Position numbers and translations under genes: made by a program. From Pseudomonas flavescens (GTDB lineage: Bacteria; Pseudomonadota; Gammaproteobacteria; Pseudomonadales; Pseudomonadaceae), in NCBI RefSeq assembly GCF_013408425.1, contig NZ_JACBYV010000001.1, positions 5,084,001 to 5,148,000 on the forward strand: DNA of 64,000 nucleotides, in the 5' to 3' direction. The notes beneath the pieces are model-generated. The model worked only from the letters and a program-made list of their open reading frames with translations, was not told where the DNA came from and did not search any database. Shown here in pieces: positions 8,484-17,056 of the stretch. Position 1 is the stretch's first letter, and the number at the start of each line of letters is the position of its first letter.

Positions 8484-9887
8484 TCAGTTCGGTGACCCGA
8501 ACTGCGACGCGAGATCGCGTAGCGCGACCTCTGCGGCCAGCACCTTGCTCAGCGCTTCTTCCGCCTTGTCCCGGGTAATGCCCAGGTTGTCGAGCAGGCT
8601 CTGCGGGATTTCACGCTCCGGCCCGGTACCGATACCGTGGTTGCGCAACAGGCTGACCGCCAGATAGACCAGGTTCGGGTAGGTGGAGTGGTTGCCGCTG
8701 TAGCTCGAGTCGTGCTGAAAGCGCAGTGCCACCGCCAGCTCTTCGGGCATGTCCCAGTAACGCATCAGCCAGGAGCCGATCTGTTCGCGGCTGATGCCCA
8801 GCAGGTGCTGCTCGATATAGCTGTGTGGCAGGTGCTGGTTGACCTCCAGGTGGCGGCAGATCAGCGAGAAGTGCGGCGGGAACACGTGAGCCAGCACCAG
8901 ATTGCCGAAGTTGTGCAGCAGCCCCGCCAGATAGGTCAGACCCGCTTCCGGGCGTTGGGCACGCGGCATGGCGCGCGTCAGGCCTTCGATCACGGCGGCG
9001 GTGTAGATCGCCTGTTGCCAGTAGGGCGTGGTCTGCTGCGGTTGGTCCTTGGGCAGGCTGAGGGTCTTGCCCAGGGCCAGGCCCAGGGCCAGGTTGATCA
9101 CCAGGTCGAAGCCCAGTACGCGAACGATGGCGTCTTCCACCGAGCGGATCTTGCCGGGGGCGGCGTAGTAGGGCGATGCCGCCCAGCTCACCACCTGCGC
9201 CGCCAGGGCCGGGTCGGTCTCGACCACGCCGGTGATATCGTCGACAGTGGCGTTGGGGTCGACCCGCAGCTTGATGATCTTCTGCGCGGTTTCCGCCAGC
9301 GGTGGAATCTCGATGGTCTCTTCCAGACGTTGCTGGATGCGCCGCGCGGTGAAGGCCTGTACGGCGTGGCTGATCTCGTTGCGATCATCGTCGGGGCGGG
9401 TCAGATTGAGCCGCACCTTGCTCACCGGCTCGCCGAAGCGCGCGGCACTGGCCTTGCCCAGCAGGCCCTTGAAGGATTCGGTATGGAGTTCCAGCAGCAC
9501 GCCGGGCTCGCCCGACTGGATGTACAGGCTCGGCGCCTCGAGCAAGCGCTCGTCGTACAGGCAGGGCGAGCTGGTCAGTGCGGGGATGCCGGGCAGTATC
9601 ACCAGGTCATGCTTGCCGAGCATGCGATCCAGGCGCTCGGGTTTGACCGCCGTGAGCTTGCGACCGGTCAGTTCGGCCAGGCGATTGAGGTCCAGCAACT
9701 GGTTCTGAGGGAACAGCACCAGCAGGGCGCCCACCGCATCCTCGAGCAGCACGGTCTGTACGCGCTGTGCGGCTGGCAGCCCAGGCTGCTCATTGCGCAC
9801 CTGATAGCTCAGACCAAGCTTTTCCAGCAACTGGCGAATCACCAGAGGCGGTTGGGGGGAGAGGTCGGCGATGGCTACTTCAGTCAT
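8484..9887 (-). CDS. YbaK-like aminoacyl-tRNA deacylase/HDOD fusion protein
   Basis: A 467-residue two-domain protein. The N-terminal part (about residues 10-160) resembles YbaK/ProX-type aminoacyl-tRNA deacylase domains (VIRQLLEKLGLSYQ, LTGRKLTAVKPERL, then VILPGIPALTSSPCLYDERL). The C-terminal part (about 200-440) is an HDOD domain, a non-catalytic HD relative used in signalling (ETIEIPPLAETAQKIIKLR, YLAGLLHNFGNLVLAHVFP, HLLGISREQIGSWLMRYW). An in-frame upstream start at 9986 exists, but ATG at 9887 opens the conserved region (MTEVAIADLSPQPP) and is preferred. The gene lies 95 bp after recG. The domains are clear; the role is unknown. Confidence 0.75.
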   Translation of the reverse strand: MTEVAIADLSPQPPLVIRQLLEKLGLSYQVRNEQPGLPAAQRVQTVLLEDAVGALLVLFPQNQLLDLNRLAELTGRKLTAVKPERLDRMLGKHDLVILPGIPALTSSPCLYDERLLEAPSLYIQSGEPGVLLELHTESFKGLLGKASAARFGEPVSKVRLNLTRPDDDRNEISHAVQAFTARRIQQRLEETIEIPPLAETAQKIIKLRVDPNATVDDITGVVETDPALAAQVVSWAASPYYAAPGKIRSVEDAIVRVLGFDLVINLALGLALGKTLSLPKDQPQQTTPYWQQAIYTAAVIEGLTRAMPRAQRPEAGLTYLAGLLHNFGNLVLAHVFPPHFSLICRHLEVNQHLPHSYIEQHLLGISREQIGSWLMRYWDMPEELAVALRFQHDSSYSGNHSTYPNLVYLAVSLLRNHGIGTGPEREIPQSLLDNLGITRDKAEEALSKVLAAEVALRDLASQFGSPN

Positions 9888-9982
9888 GACGTGTTCCGTC
9901 GTAAAGGGGGATGCAGCTCCCCAAGTATAACCAGCAAGCTGACAATGCGACCTCGCGAGTCGACGATCGTCCTGTGTAATGT

Positions 9983-12058
9983 TCAAACTTGCCCATATTG
10001 TTGACCATGCCGCAGCCAGCGTTCCAGCAGCGGGCTGACATGCTGTGGCCAGTGCTCCAGCAGGGCCTGAGCCGCATCGCGAACCGCCGGCAGCAGGTCG
10101 GCATCACGCATCAGATCAGCTACCTTGAACTGCAGCAGGCCGGTTTGTCGAGTGCCGAGCATTTCTCCGGGGCCGCGCAGCTCGAGATCCTTCTCCGCAA
10201 TGATGAAGCCATCACAGGTTTCGCGCATGATGCCCAGCCGCTCGCGACCGATCTGTGACAGCGGCGGATGGTAGAGCAGCACGCAATGGCTGGCCGCGCT
10301 GCCCCGGCCGACCCTTCCCCTTAACTGATGCAGTTGTGCCAGGCCAAGGCGCTCGGGATTCTCGATGATCATCAGGCTGGCATTGGGCACGTCGACGCCC
10401 ACCTCGATCACCGTGGTGGCTACCAGCAACTGTAGTTGACCCTGTTTGAACTGATCCATCACCGCGGCTTTTTCGGCGGGCTTCATGCGCCCGTGGATCA
10501 AGCCGACCTGCTGACCGACCAGCGCTGCAGCCAGGTCTTCGTAGGTGGTTTCCGCCGCCTGGCAGGTCAACTCCTCGGACTCTTCGATCAGCGTGCAGAC
10601 CCAGTACGCCTGACGGCCTTCGTTGCAGGCCGAGCGCACCCGCTCGACCACCTCGAAGCGACGGCTGTCCGCCACCAGTACGGTGTTCACCGGTGTACGG
10701 CCCGGCGGCAGTTCGTCGAGAATCGAGGTGTCCAGGTCCGCATAGGCGCTCATCGCCAGCGTGCGTGGGATGGGCGTCGCGGTCATGATCAGCTGATGCG
10801 GGCTGAGCCGACCGCCAACGCCTTTCTGGCGCAGTGCCAGACGCTGCTGTACGCCGAAACGGTGCTGTTCGTCGATGATCGCCAGGGCCAGGTTGCGAAA
10901 GCGCACCTCTTCCTGGAACAGCGCGTGGGTGCCGACCACCATGGGGGCACCGGCTGCGATCTGTTCCAGGGCGGTGGCGCGCGCCTTGCCCTTGAGCTTG
11001 CCGGCCAGCCAGGCGGTTTCCAGGCCCAGCGGCTGCAGCCAACGGCTGAAATTGAGGTAATGCTGCTCGGCGAGGATTTCCGTGGGCGCCATCAGCGCGA
11101 CCTGATAGCCGGCTTCGATTGCCTGTAGTGCGGCGAAGGCCGCGACCACGGTCTTGCCGGCACCCACATCGCCCTGCACCAGGCGCAGCATCGGTTCGCC
11201 CTGGCTCAGGTCATAGGCGATTTCTGCGCCGACCCGCTGCTGCGCACCGGTGGGGGTGAAGCCGAGGTTGGCGAGGAATTTACTTGGCAGCTTCTGCGCG
11301 ACCGGCAATGCAGGCGCGCGCTGCGCACGAGCGCTTTCTCGCAGGCGCTGCATCGACAACTGGTGGGTCAACAGTTCTTCGAAGGCCAGCCGATGCTGGG
11401 CCCAGTGCCGGCCTTCGGCGAGCTCCTCGAGGTCTGCATCCGGTGGCGGGCGATGCAGGTAGCGGATCGCCTGGTCCAGCGGCGCCAGCTGATAGTCGTC
11501 GGCCAGCTCGCGGGGCAGCCAGTCCGGCAGGCTGTGCGGGCCAAGGCGAACCAGAGCCTGTTCGCTGAGCTGGCGCAGGCGCTGTTGGGTCAGCCCTTCG
11601 GTGGTCGGATAGATCGGCGTCAGGGTTTGTTCCACGGCCGGCGGTTCGTCCCCGGAGAGCGCGCGGTACTCGGGATGGTAAATCTCCAGCCCGGACGAAC
11701 CCGGGCGGATTTCACCGTAGCAGCGCACCTGGGTACCACGCTTGAGGCCTTCCTTCTGCGCATTGCTGAAATGGTAGAAGCGCAGACTGAGCGTGCCACT
11801 GCCGTCACTCAGGCGCACCAGCAGGCTGCGACGCCTGCCCATGACCACATCGGCCCCGGAAACGGTGCCCTCGACCACGGCATCCTGGCCAGGTCGCAGG
11901 GCACCGATAGGGACGATCCGGGTGCGATCCTGATAGCGCAGAGGCAGGTGGAAAAGGATGTCCTGCAGGGTTTCCAGGCCAACCTTGGCGAGTTTTTCCG
12001 CCAGGGCCGCACCAACGCCTTTGAGGTCGGTGACGGAAACCGTCGACAGCTCACTCAT
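9983..12058 (-). CDS. recG: ATP-dependent DNA helicase RecG
   Basis: A 691-residue branch-migration helicase that remodels stalled replication forks and Holliday junctions. The N-terminal wedge/OB domain (about residues 1-160) is followed by helicase motifs I (VQGDVGAGKTVVAAFAA), Ia (MAPTEILAEQHY), II (AIIDEQHRFGVQQR), III (MTATPIPRT), V (LVATTVIEVGVDVPNA) and VI (QLRGRVGRG). Length and motif order are standard. The start is ATG at 12058, just 8 bp after the oxyR stop, so recG is probably transcribed with oxyR as in other pseudomonads, where OxyR is known to affect recG expression. Confidence 0.97.
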   Translation of the reverse strand: MSELSTVSVTDLKGVGAALAEKLAKVGLETLQDILFHLPLRYQDRTRIVPIGALRPGQDAVVEGTVSGADVVMGRRRSLLVRLSDGSGTLSLRFYHFSNAQKEGLKRGTQVRCYGEIRPGSSGLEIYHPEYRALSGDEPPAVEQTLTPIYPTTEGLTQQRLRQLSEQALVRLGPHSLPDWLPRELADDYQLAPLDQAIRYLHRPPPDADLEELAEGRHWAQHRLAFEELLTHQLSMQRLRESARAQRAPALPVAQKLPSKFLANLGFTPTGAQQRVGAEIAYDLSQGEPMLRLVQGDVGAGKTVVAAFAALQAIEAGYQVALMAPTEILAEQHYLNFSRWLQPLGLETAWLAGKLKGKARATALEQIAAGAPMVVGTHALFQEEVRFRNLALAIIDEQHRFGVQQRLALRQKGVGGRLSPHQLIMTATPIPRTLAMSAYADLDTSILDELPPGRTPVNTVLVADSRRFEVVERVRSACNEGRQAYWVCTLIEESEELTCQAAETTYEDLAAALVGQQVGLIHGRMKPAEKAAVMDQFKQGQLQLLVATTVIEVGVDVPNASLMIIENPERLGLAQLHQLRGRVGRGSAASHCVLLYHPPLSQIGRERLGIMRETCDGFIIAEKDLELRGPGEMLGTRQTGLLQFKVADLMRDADLLPAVRDAAQALLEHWPQHVSPLLERWLRHGQQYGQV

Positions 12059-12066
12059 CGTTGCCC

Positions 12067-12990
12067 TCAGACGTTAATCGGCAGGGGCTTGGCAACCGAG
12101 CACAGGCGGATGGAGTCGGCCAGCACTTCGATGGCCTTTGGCCGTGGGAAGCTGGCGCGCCAGGCGATGGCTACGGTGCGGAACGGCGCCGGCGGGCTGA
12201 GGGGGCGTACTTCGATCACGCCCGGGGCATAGTGGTGGCTGTCCACTGCCGAGAACGGCAGGATGGAAACGCCGAGGCCCGAGGCGACCATATGACGGAT
12301 GGTTTCCAGCGAGCTGGATTCCACCGTGGTGTGCCGGGCTTGTTCCTCGCCTTTGCGCAAGGTCGGGCAGGCCTCCAGCACCTGGTCGCGGAAACAATGG
12401 CCCTCGCCAAGCAGCAGCAGACTCTTGTCATTGAGCAGCTTGGTGTCGATGGTCTTCATTGCCGTCCACGGGTGATCGGCAGGCAGCAGGGCGTAGAAGG
12501 GCTCGTCGTACAGCGGCAGGGTCAGCACGTCGGCTTCCTGGAACGGCAGCGCGACGATGATCGCGTCCAGCTCGCCGGTGCGCAGTTTGTCGCGCAGCAC
12601 GTGGGTGAAGTTTTCTTCGATGTACAGCGGCATCTGGGTGGCCACGCGATGCAGCTGTGGGATCAGATGAGGGAACAGATAGGGGCCGACCGTATAGATG
12701 GCGCCGATCTTCAGCGGTGCCGCCAACTGGTTCTTGCCAGCCTGGGCCAACTCGCGGATGCCCTGAGCCTGCTCCAGTACCTTCTGAGCCTGGGTGACGA
12801 TGCCTTCGCCGACTGGCGTCAGGCGCACGGCGCTCTTGCTGCGTTCGAAGATCAGCACGCCCAGTTCGTCTTCGAGTTTCTTGACGCCGACCGACAGGGT
12901 GGGCTGGCTGACGTGACAGCGCTCCGCGGCTCGACCGAAATGTTGTTCCTGAGCGAGCGTCACGATGTAGCGCAGTTCAGTGAGGGTCAT
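12067..12990 (-). CDS. oxyR: Hydrogen peroxide sensor OxyR
   Basis: A 307-residue LysR-type regulator. The N-terminal helix-turn-helix covers about residues 1-60 (EQHFGRAAERCHVSQPTLSV), followed by the inducer domain with the redox pair Cys199 and Cys208 in GEGHCFRDQVLEAC; the nine-residue spacing matches the disulphide-forming cysteines of known OxyR. Oxidised OxyR activates catalase and peroxidase genes. A start at 13017 is possible, but ATG at 12990 (MTLTELRYIVTLA) matches the family N-terminus. It is followed at 8 bp by recG. Confidence 0.96.
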   Translation of the reverse strand: MTLTELRYIVTLAQEQHFGRAAERCHVSQPTLSVGVKKLEDELGVLIFERSKSAVRLTPVGEGIVTQAQKVLEQAQGIRELAQAGKNQLAAPLKIGAIYTVGPYLFPHLIPQLHRVATQMPLYIEENFTHVLRDKLRTGELDAIIVALPFQEADVLTLPLYDEPFYALLPADHPWTAMKTIDTKLLNDKSLLLLGEGHCFRDQVLEACPTLRKGEEQARHTTVESSSLETIRHMVASGLGVSILPFSAVDSHHYAPGVIEVRPLSPPAPFRTVAIAWRASFPRPKAIEVLADSIRLCSVAKPLPINV

Positions 12991-13063
12991 AGTCTTAGTC
13001 CATTGAGATGCAGCCAAGCATAGCCGCTGTCTTCCATGTAACCAACCACTGAGGTGTGTCTGC

Positions 13064-13122
13064 GGGGCGGATATTGCAGCTGGGGAGGGTATCCGCCCCG
13101 GCTTTTCGGCCAGGGGCGGATA
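13064..13122. repeat. Triple inverted GGGGCGGATA element upstream of oxyR
   Basis: The 10-mer GGGGCGGATA occurs at 13064-13073, inverted (TATCCGCCCC) at 13090-13099, and direct again at 13113-13122. The middle arm can pair with either outer arm, so two hairpins exclude each other. The right-hand hairpin has additional GGC/GCC pairing and a small loop (CTTTTCG on the plus strand) and probably ends tonB transcripts; the left alternative lies in the oxyR leader. This may be a REP/BIME-type repeat. Confidence 0.6.
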
Positions 13123-13128
13123 ACGGCA

Positions 13129-13875
13129 TCAGCGGCCGCGGCCGCGCTCCAGGGAGTAGATGAATGGTGCGACGATTTCCACGCTGCCATCCTTGAGCAG
13201 TTCGGCTGGCGGTTTCGGCAGCGGTTGTGCACGGCGGATCATCTGCAGCGTGGCCCGGTCCAGGGCCGCACTGCTGGATTTGCCGACCAGCGTGTACGAC
13301 AGCACCATGCCATTGGCATCGACCACGAAACGCAAGCGGTTGACGCCCTCGAGACCGCGACGGCGCGCGTCTTCCGGGTAGCGCTTGTGCTTGGCCAGGT
13401 GGCCCAGCAGCTCACTCTGCCAGCTGACTTCAGCCTTGCTCGGCGAACTGATCGGCGCCTGCTGGGGGGCGGCCGGCTTGGCTTGCGCCGGTGCAGGAGG
13501 CGCAGGTGGGGCGTCTTCTGGCGGTTCGTCCTGAGGCTCCGGCGGCTTCGGCTCGGGTGGCTTGGGCTTCGGCGGCTTGGGTTTGGGCTTCGGCTTGGGC
13601 TTGGGTGGCGTCACCGCCAGCGTCGGCTTCGGCGCTTCGACCAGTTTCGGCTGAGGCTCGGGCTCCTCCGGAACGACTTCCGGTGGCGGTGGCGGTGCAG
13701 GCTTGGGCGCGGCCGGGGGCAGTGGCTCCAGTTCGACGATCATGGCTGCGGGGGGCAGTTCGATGGGCGTCGCCTGGGGTTGCCAGTACATGGCCCAGAG
13801 GAACAGGCCGATGTGCAGCCCAACCACGATGACCAGGCTAGCGAACCAGGAGAACGTGCGGCTGGATTTCTTCAT
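13129..13875 (-). CDS. tonB: TonB energy transducer (of exbB-exbD-tonB operon)
   Basis: A 248-residue periplasm-spanning protein. One N-terminal membrane anchor (about residues 8-30, WFASLVIVVGLHIGLFLWAM) carries the conserved His used to contact ExbB/ExbD. A long Pro/Lys/Glu-rich spacer with KPKPKPKPKPPKPKP follows (about 55-145), then the C-terminal domain with the YPEDARRRGLEGVNRLRFVV signature. It transmits proton-motive force to outer-membrane siderophore and metal receptors. Its ATG overlaps the exbD stop codon by 4 bp (ATGA), so translation is coupled. Confidence 0.94.
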   Translation of the reverse strand: MKKSSRTFSWFASLVIVVGLHIGLFLWAMYWQPQATPIELPPAAMIVELEPLPPAAPKPAPPPPPEVVPEEPEPQPKLVEAPKPTLAVTPPKPKPKPKPKPPKPKPPEPKPPEPQDEPPEDAPPAPPAPAQAKPAAPQQAPISSPSKAEVSWQSELLGHLAKHKRYPEDARRRGLEGVNRLRFVVDANGMVLSYTLVGKSSSAALDRATLQMIRRAQPLPKPPAELLKDGSVEIVAPFIYSLERGRGR

Positions 13876-14300
13876 TGCGAGCCGACCGTCTCCAGGCCTA
13901 CCAGGCCGATCTTCAGATAACCGGTGCCACGCAGGGTGTCCATGACTTCCATCAGGTCGCCGTATTCGACGCCCTTGTCACCGCGTACGAAGATGGTCTT
14001 GTCCTTGTCATTCTGCGTCAGCTTGTCCAGCGCCGCGCCGAGCATGGCCGGCTGTACCTCGTCGTTGTCGAGGAACAGCTTCTTGTCGTCCTTGATGCTC
14101 AGGTAGATCGGCTTGTCCGGGCGCGGTGCCGGCTTGGCGCTGGATGCAGGCAGATCGATCTTCACGTCGACGGTAGCCAGTGGCGCGGCGACCATGAAGA
14201 TGATCAGCAGCACCAGCATCACGTCGATGAAGGGCGTGACGTTGATCTCGTGGTTTTCCTGAAGATCGTCGCCGCCGTTTTCGTTGAGATGAAGACCCAT
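13872..14300 (-). CDS. exbD: TonB-system accessory protein ExbD
   Basis: A 142-residue inner-membrane protein with a single membrane helix (about residues 22-43, INVTPFIDVMLVLLIIFMVA) holding the essential Asp of the NVTPFIDVMLVLL motif, and a periplasmic domain ending in the KIGLVGLET stretch. With ExbB it forms the proton-driven motor that energises TonB. A longer in-frame reading is possible, but ATG at 14300 (MGLHLNENGGDD) fits the family. It lies 4 bp after exbB. Confidence 0.95.
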   Translation of the reverse strand: MGLHLNENGGDDLQENHEINVTPFIDVMLVLLIIFMVAAPLATVDVKIDLPASSAKPAPRPDKPIYLSIKDDKKLFLDNDEVQPAMLGAALDKLTQNDKDKTIFVRGDKGVEYGDLMEVMDTLRGTGYLKIGLVGLETVGSQ

Positions 14301-14304
14301 GGCC

Positions 14305-15444
14305 TTAACCCGCCTTGACCATGTGAGGCTGTTGGGCGCGATCGCTGTTCGGCAGCATGTCCAGGTCACGGCTGACCAGCAGCAGCACCTGAGCGGATGC
14401 ATCGGCGACCTGCGCCTTGTAGGCACTGATCGAGCGCGAGAAGGCGTTGTAGATGATCACCGCAGGAATCGCGGCAACCAGGCCCAGTGCGGTGGCCAGC
14501 AGTGCTTCGGCGATGCCTGGAGCGACGACGGCCAGGTTGGTGGTCTGGGTTTTGGCGATGCCGATGAAGCTGTTCATGATGCCCCAGACGGTACCGAACA
14601 GGCCGACGAAGGGGGCGGTGGAACCGATGGTGGCGAGTACCCCGGTGCCTTTGCTCATGTCGCGACCGCAGGCGCCGACCAGGCGCTCGAGGCGGAAACT
14701 GACGCGTTCCTTGATGCCTTCCTTCTCGCGGCTGGTAGCCGAGAGTTTCAGCTCTTCGCGGGCGTCTTCGATGAGGATTTCGCTGAAACTGTGCTTGGCG
14801 CGAGCCTGGTCGCTGGCCTGAGCCAGGTTGCGGGCGCCTTTCAGTTCGATGATTTCACGACGCAGACGGCGACGTGCGGTCACCAGTTCGATGGTCTTGG
14901 CGATCCAGATGGTCCAGGTCAGGATGGATGCCAGCACCAGGCCGATCATCACGCTTTTGACCACGACGTCGGCGCCCTGATACATGCCCCATGGGGACAG
15001 ATCGTGGAAGACCGCTTCTGCTTCGGCGGCGGAGCCATTTTCGATGTCCAGATTATCGGCCGCTGCAGCCAGATCCAGCATGTTCTGCAGGATTTCTGGT
15101 GGCACGCCATTCTCGATCATGAACTGTTCGCGCACTTCCCTGATCTGTTGTGGAGTGGCATCGGGGCCGAGGGCGTCGATCCGCTTCTCCAGCTCTTCGG
15201 AGGCCAGGCGGGGATCCAGAGCAGGTGCTGCTGGTGCCGCGTCCGTTTGTGCTGGTATCTGAGCATTCGCGTCAGGTGCCTGCTGCGCACCGGCAGCGGG
15301 CTCGGCAGGCGCAGTCACCGACTGATCGGCGAAGCTTGCGGTCGGAGCCAGCGTCAGGCTGAGCAGCAGGGCGAGGAGCGCGCCGAGGCGTTGCGGCCGA
15401 GCGGCGACAGTGGTTGGCTTAGCGCTATGGGCGGTAGAGTTCAT
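14305..15444 (-). CDS. exbB: TonB-system motor protein ExbB
   Basis: A 379-residue MotA/TolQ/ExbB-family protein. Residues 1-40 look like a signal peptide (ALLALLLSLTLAPTASFA), followed by an Ala/Pro-rich periplasmic extension (about 40-135), a feature of the longer Pseudomonas-type ExbB. Three membrane segments follow (about 140-165, 270-295 and 315-340), including ATIGSTAPFVGLFGTVWGIM and the ATALGLVAAIPAVIIYN helix with the conserved Thr. ATG at 15444 is preferred over an upstream in-frame start. It heads the exbB-exbD-tonB operon. Confidence 0.95.
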   Translation of the reverse strand: MNSTAHSAKPTTVAARPQRLGALLALLLSLTLAPTASFADQSVTAPAEPAAGAQQAPDANAQIPAQTDAAPAAPALDPRLASEELEKRIDALGPDATPQQIREVREQFMIENGVPPEILQNMLDLAAAADNLDIENGSAAEAEAVFHDLSPWGMYQGADVVVKSVMIGLVLASILTWTIWIAKTIELVTARRRLRREIIELKGARNLAQASDQARAKHSFSEILIEDAREELKLSATSREKEGIKERVSFRLERLVGACGRDMSKGTGVLATIGSTAPFVGLFGTVWGIMNSFIGIAKTQTTNLAVVAPGIAEALLATALGLVAAIPAVIIYNAFSRSISAYKAQVADASAQVLLLVSRDLDMLPNSDRAQQPHMVKAG

Positions 15445-15549
15445 GCTTGCCGGACCTAAGTGTGATGACGGTGACCTGCGCGGGCGAAACCCTGCGCGGC
15501 AAAAAAGGCTGAACATTATTGCAAGTAATTCTTGTTTATGAAAGCGTTA

Positions 15550-15566
15550 ATGTAACTATATTACAT
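15550..15566. promoter_or_regulatory. Palindromic candidate operator ATGTAA-N5-TTACAT
   Basis: A perfect 6-bp inverted repeat with a 5-bp AT-rich centre lies between divergent exbB and the epimerase-like gene, about 106 bp upstream of exbB. It matches an ATGTTATANTATAACAT-type Zur consensus at 12 of 16 defined positions. A promoter-like pair (TTTCAT, 17 bp, AATAAT) for exbB lies just inside it. No good 19-bp Fur box was found nearby. Confidence 0.4.
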
Positions 15567-15609
15567 TCAGGTCGTCGTGATAGAGCGTTCGCCGGGCTGA
15601 GAGAGGGCA

Positions 15610-16470
15610 ATGATGAGCAGAGTTGCAAGCGTGATGATCGCCGGGTGCGGGGATGTGGGGGGGCGTCTTGCAGTGCGTCTGCATGGCGCTGGCTGGCAGG
15701 TTTTCGGCATGCGCCGAACGGTGTCCGAGTTGCCCGAAGGCATTCTGCCGGTCGCAGGTGATCTGCACGGGCCTGGTTGCCCCGAGCAATGGCCGCAGGG
15801 TGAACTGGATTATCTGGTATACAGCGCGGCGGCCACCGAGCACGACGAGCCCGGCTACCGTCGGGCCTACGTCGATGGCCTGCGTCACGTACTGAGTTGG
15901 CTGCAGTCGCGAGGACAGCGTCCGAAGCGCCTGTTGTTCGTATCCAGCAGCGGCGTGTACGCCCAGGCGGATGGCGAATGGATAGACGAGACCTCGCCCG
16001 CCCAGGCGCAGAGCTACTCGGGCCGGGTGATCCGCGAGGCGGAGCAGGTGGCGTGGGGGGCTGAGGTGCCAGCCACCGTGGTGCGTCTGACCGGCATATA
16101 CGGTCCGGGCCGTGAGTGGCTGCTCAAGCAGGTGCGCATGGGGTATCGGGTGTCGGTGGAGCCGCCGCTCTATGGCAACCGCATCCATGCCGATGACGCA
16201 GCCGGGTTGCTGGCCTTTCTGCTTCAGGCGGACTGGGCAGGCAAGCCACTGGATGACTGTTATATCGGTGTGGATGACGAGCCTGCGCCGTTGCACGAGG
16301 TGGTGGGCTGGCTACGGCAGCAACTCGGTGTCGAGCATTGGGCGCAAGAGTCGACCGTGCGCCGCTCCGGCAGCAAACGCTGCAGCAATGCCCGGGCTCG
16401 GGCGCTGGGCTGGTCGCCACAATATCCCAGCTATCGAGAGGGGTATGGCGCGGTGTTGCGTGAACGATAA
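15610..16470 (+). CDS. NAD-dependent epimerase/dehydratase-like SDR protein
   Basis: A 286-residue extended short-chain dehydrogenase-like protein. The N-terminus MIAGCGDVGGRLAVRLHGAG is a GxGxxG-type Rossmann motif (about residues 8-27); VRLTGIYGPGREWLLKQV and GNRIHADDAAGLLAFLL are typical of the YeeZ/SDR a-type epimerase family. A serine-rich strand (LLFVSSSGVYAQ) supplies the Ser/Tyr region. The substrate is unknown. The start is ATG at 15610 (or the next codon) behind a GAGAGGG ribosome site. It is divergent from exbB and shares its regulatory region; a GC-rich hairpin follows its stop. Confidence 0.75.
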   Translation: MMSRVASVMIAGCGDVGGRLAVRLHGAGWQVFGMRRTVSELPEGILPVAGDLHGPGCPEQWPQGELDYLVYSAAATEHDEPGYRRAYVDGLRHVLSWLQSRGQRPKRLLFVSSSGVYAQADGEWIDETSPAQAQSYSGRVIREAEQVAWGAEVPATVVRLTGIYGPGREWLLKQVRMGYRVSVEPPLYGNRIHADDAAGLLAFLLQADWAGKPLDDCYIGVDDEPAPLHEVVGWLRQQLGVEHWAQESTVRRSGSKRCSNARARALGWSPQYPSYREGYGAVLRER

Positions 16471-16477
16471 GGCGTGT

Positions 16478-16501
16478 CGCCCGGAGCCTGGGCTCCGGGC
16501 G
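16478..16501. terminator. GC-rich hairpin between epimerase-like gene and ridA
   Basis: CGCCCGGAGCC and GGCTCCGGGCG form an 11-bp perfect stem with a minimal loop, in the 41-bp gap between two convergent genes. It probably serves as a bidirectional transcript end; no T-tract is seen. Confidence 0.5.
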
Positions 16502-16511
16502 TTGGCGCTGG

Positions 16512-16892
16512 TCAGTCGATGACCAGAATGCCGTCCATCTCGACCTGCGCGCCCTTCGGCAGGGCGGCCACGCCAATGGCGGCGCGGGCCGGGTAGGGCT
16601 GCTGGAAGTAGCGGCCCATCACTTCGTTGACGGTGGCGAAGTGGGAAAGGTCGGTGAGGAATATGTTCAGCTTGACCACATCCTTGAACGAGCCACCGGC
16701 GGCTTCGATGACCGACTTGAGGTTCTCGAATACCTGCACGGTCTGTGCCTCGAAGCCTTCCACCAGTTCCATCGTCTTCGGGTCCAGAGGAATTTGCCCG
16801 GACAGGTAAACGGTATTGCCGGCCTTGATAGCCTGGGAGTAGGTGCCGATGGCGGCCGGAGCCTTGTCGCTGCTGATGACGCTCTTGCTCAT
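16512..16892 (-). CDS. ridA: Enamine/imine deaminase RidA (Rid7/YjgF family)
   Basis: A 126-residue cytosolic enzyme that hydrolyses reactive 2-aminoacrylate and related imines released by PLP enzymes. Family marks are [42 protein letters not shown] and the C-terminal [18 protein letters not shown], with the Arg that binds substrate carboxylate. Full length, ATG at 16892. It lies 164 bp downstream of spoT on the same strand, the same order as in other pseudomonads. Confidence 0.96.
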   Translation of the reverse strand: MSKSVISSDKAPAAIGTYSQAIKAGNTVYLSGQIPLDPKTMELVEGFEAQTVQVFENLKSVIEAAGGSFKDVVKLNIFLTDLSHFATVNEVMGRYFQQPYPARAAIGVAALPKGAQVEMDGILVID

Positions 16893-16911
16893 GGAAAACT
16901 CCTGGGTAAGG

Positions 16912-16943
16912 GCAGCTTCAAGCGACAGGGCTCAAGCTGCAGG
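16912..16943. repeat. CAAGCT-type short repeat copy
   Basis: GCAGCTTCAAGCGACAGGGCTCAAGCTGCAGG in the spoT-ridA gap resembles the copies near 25.25 kb and 41.7 kb (units of the form GCTGCAAG/GCTCAAG/GCTACAAG). Noncoding here. Confidence 0.45.
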
Positions 16944-17056
16944 AAGAACCCAGGCAGGCTACAGGCTGGCGTTGCCCACCTCAAGCCGAGTCAAGGTGAT
17001 GAGGCTTTCGTTGGATGTTGCCGGGGATCGCTGCGTGCCGGCGGCTGGGGAGAGGG

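Noticed and set aside
15511..15540. Possible Fur box upstream of exbB
   Set aside because: The best alignments with the 19-bp GATAATGATAATCATTATC consensus match only about half the positions, so no Fur site is called.
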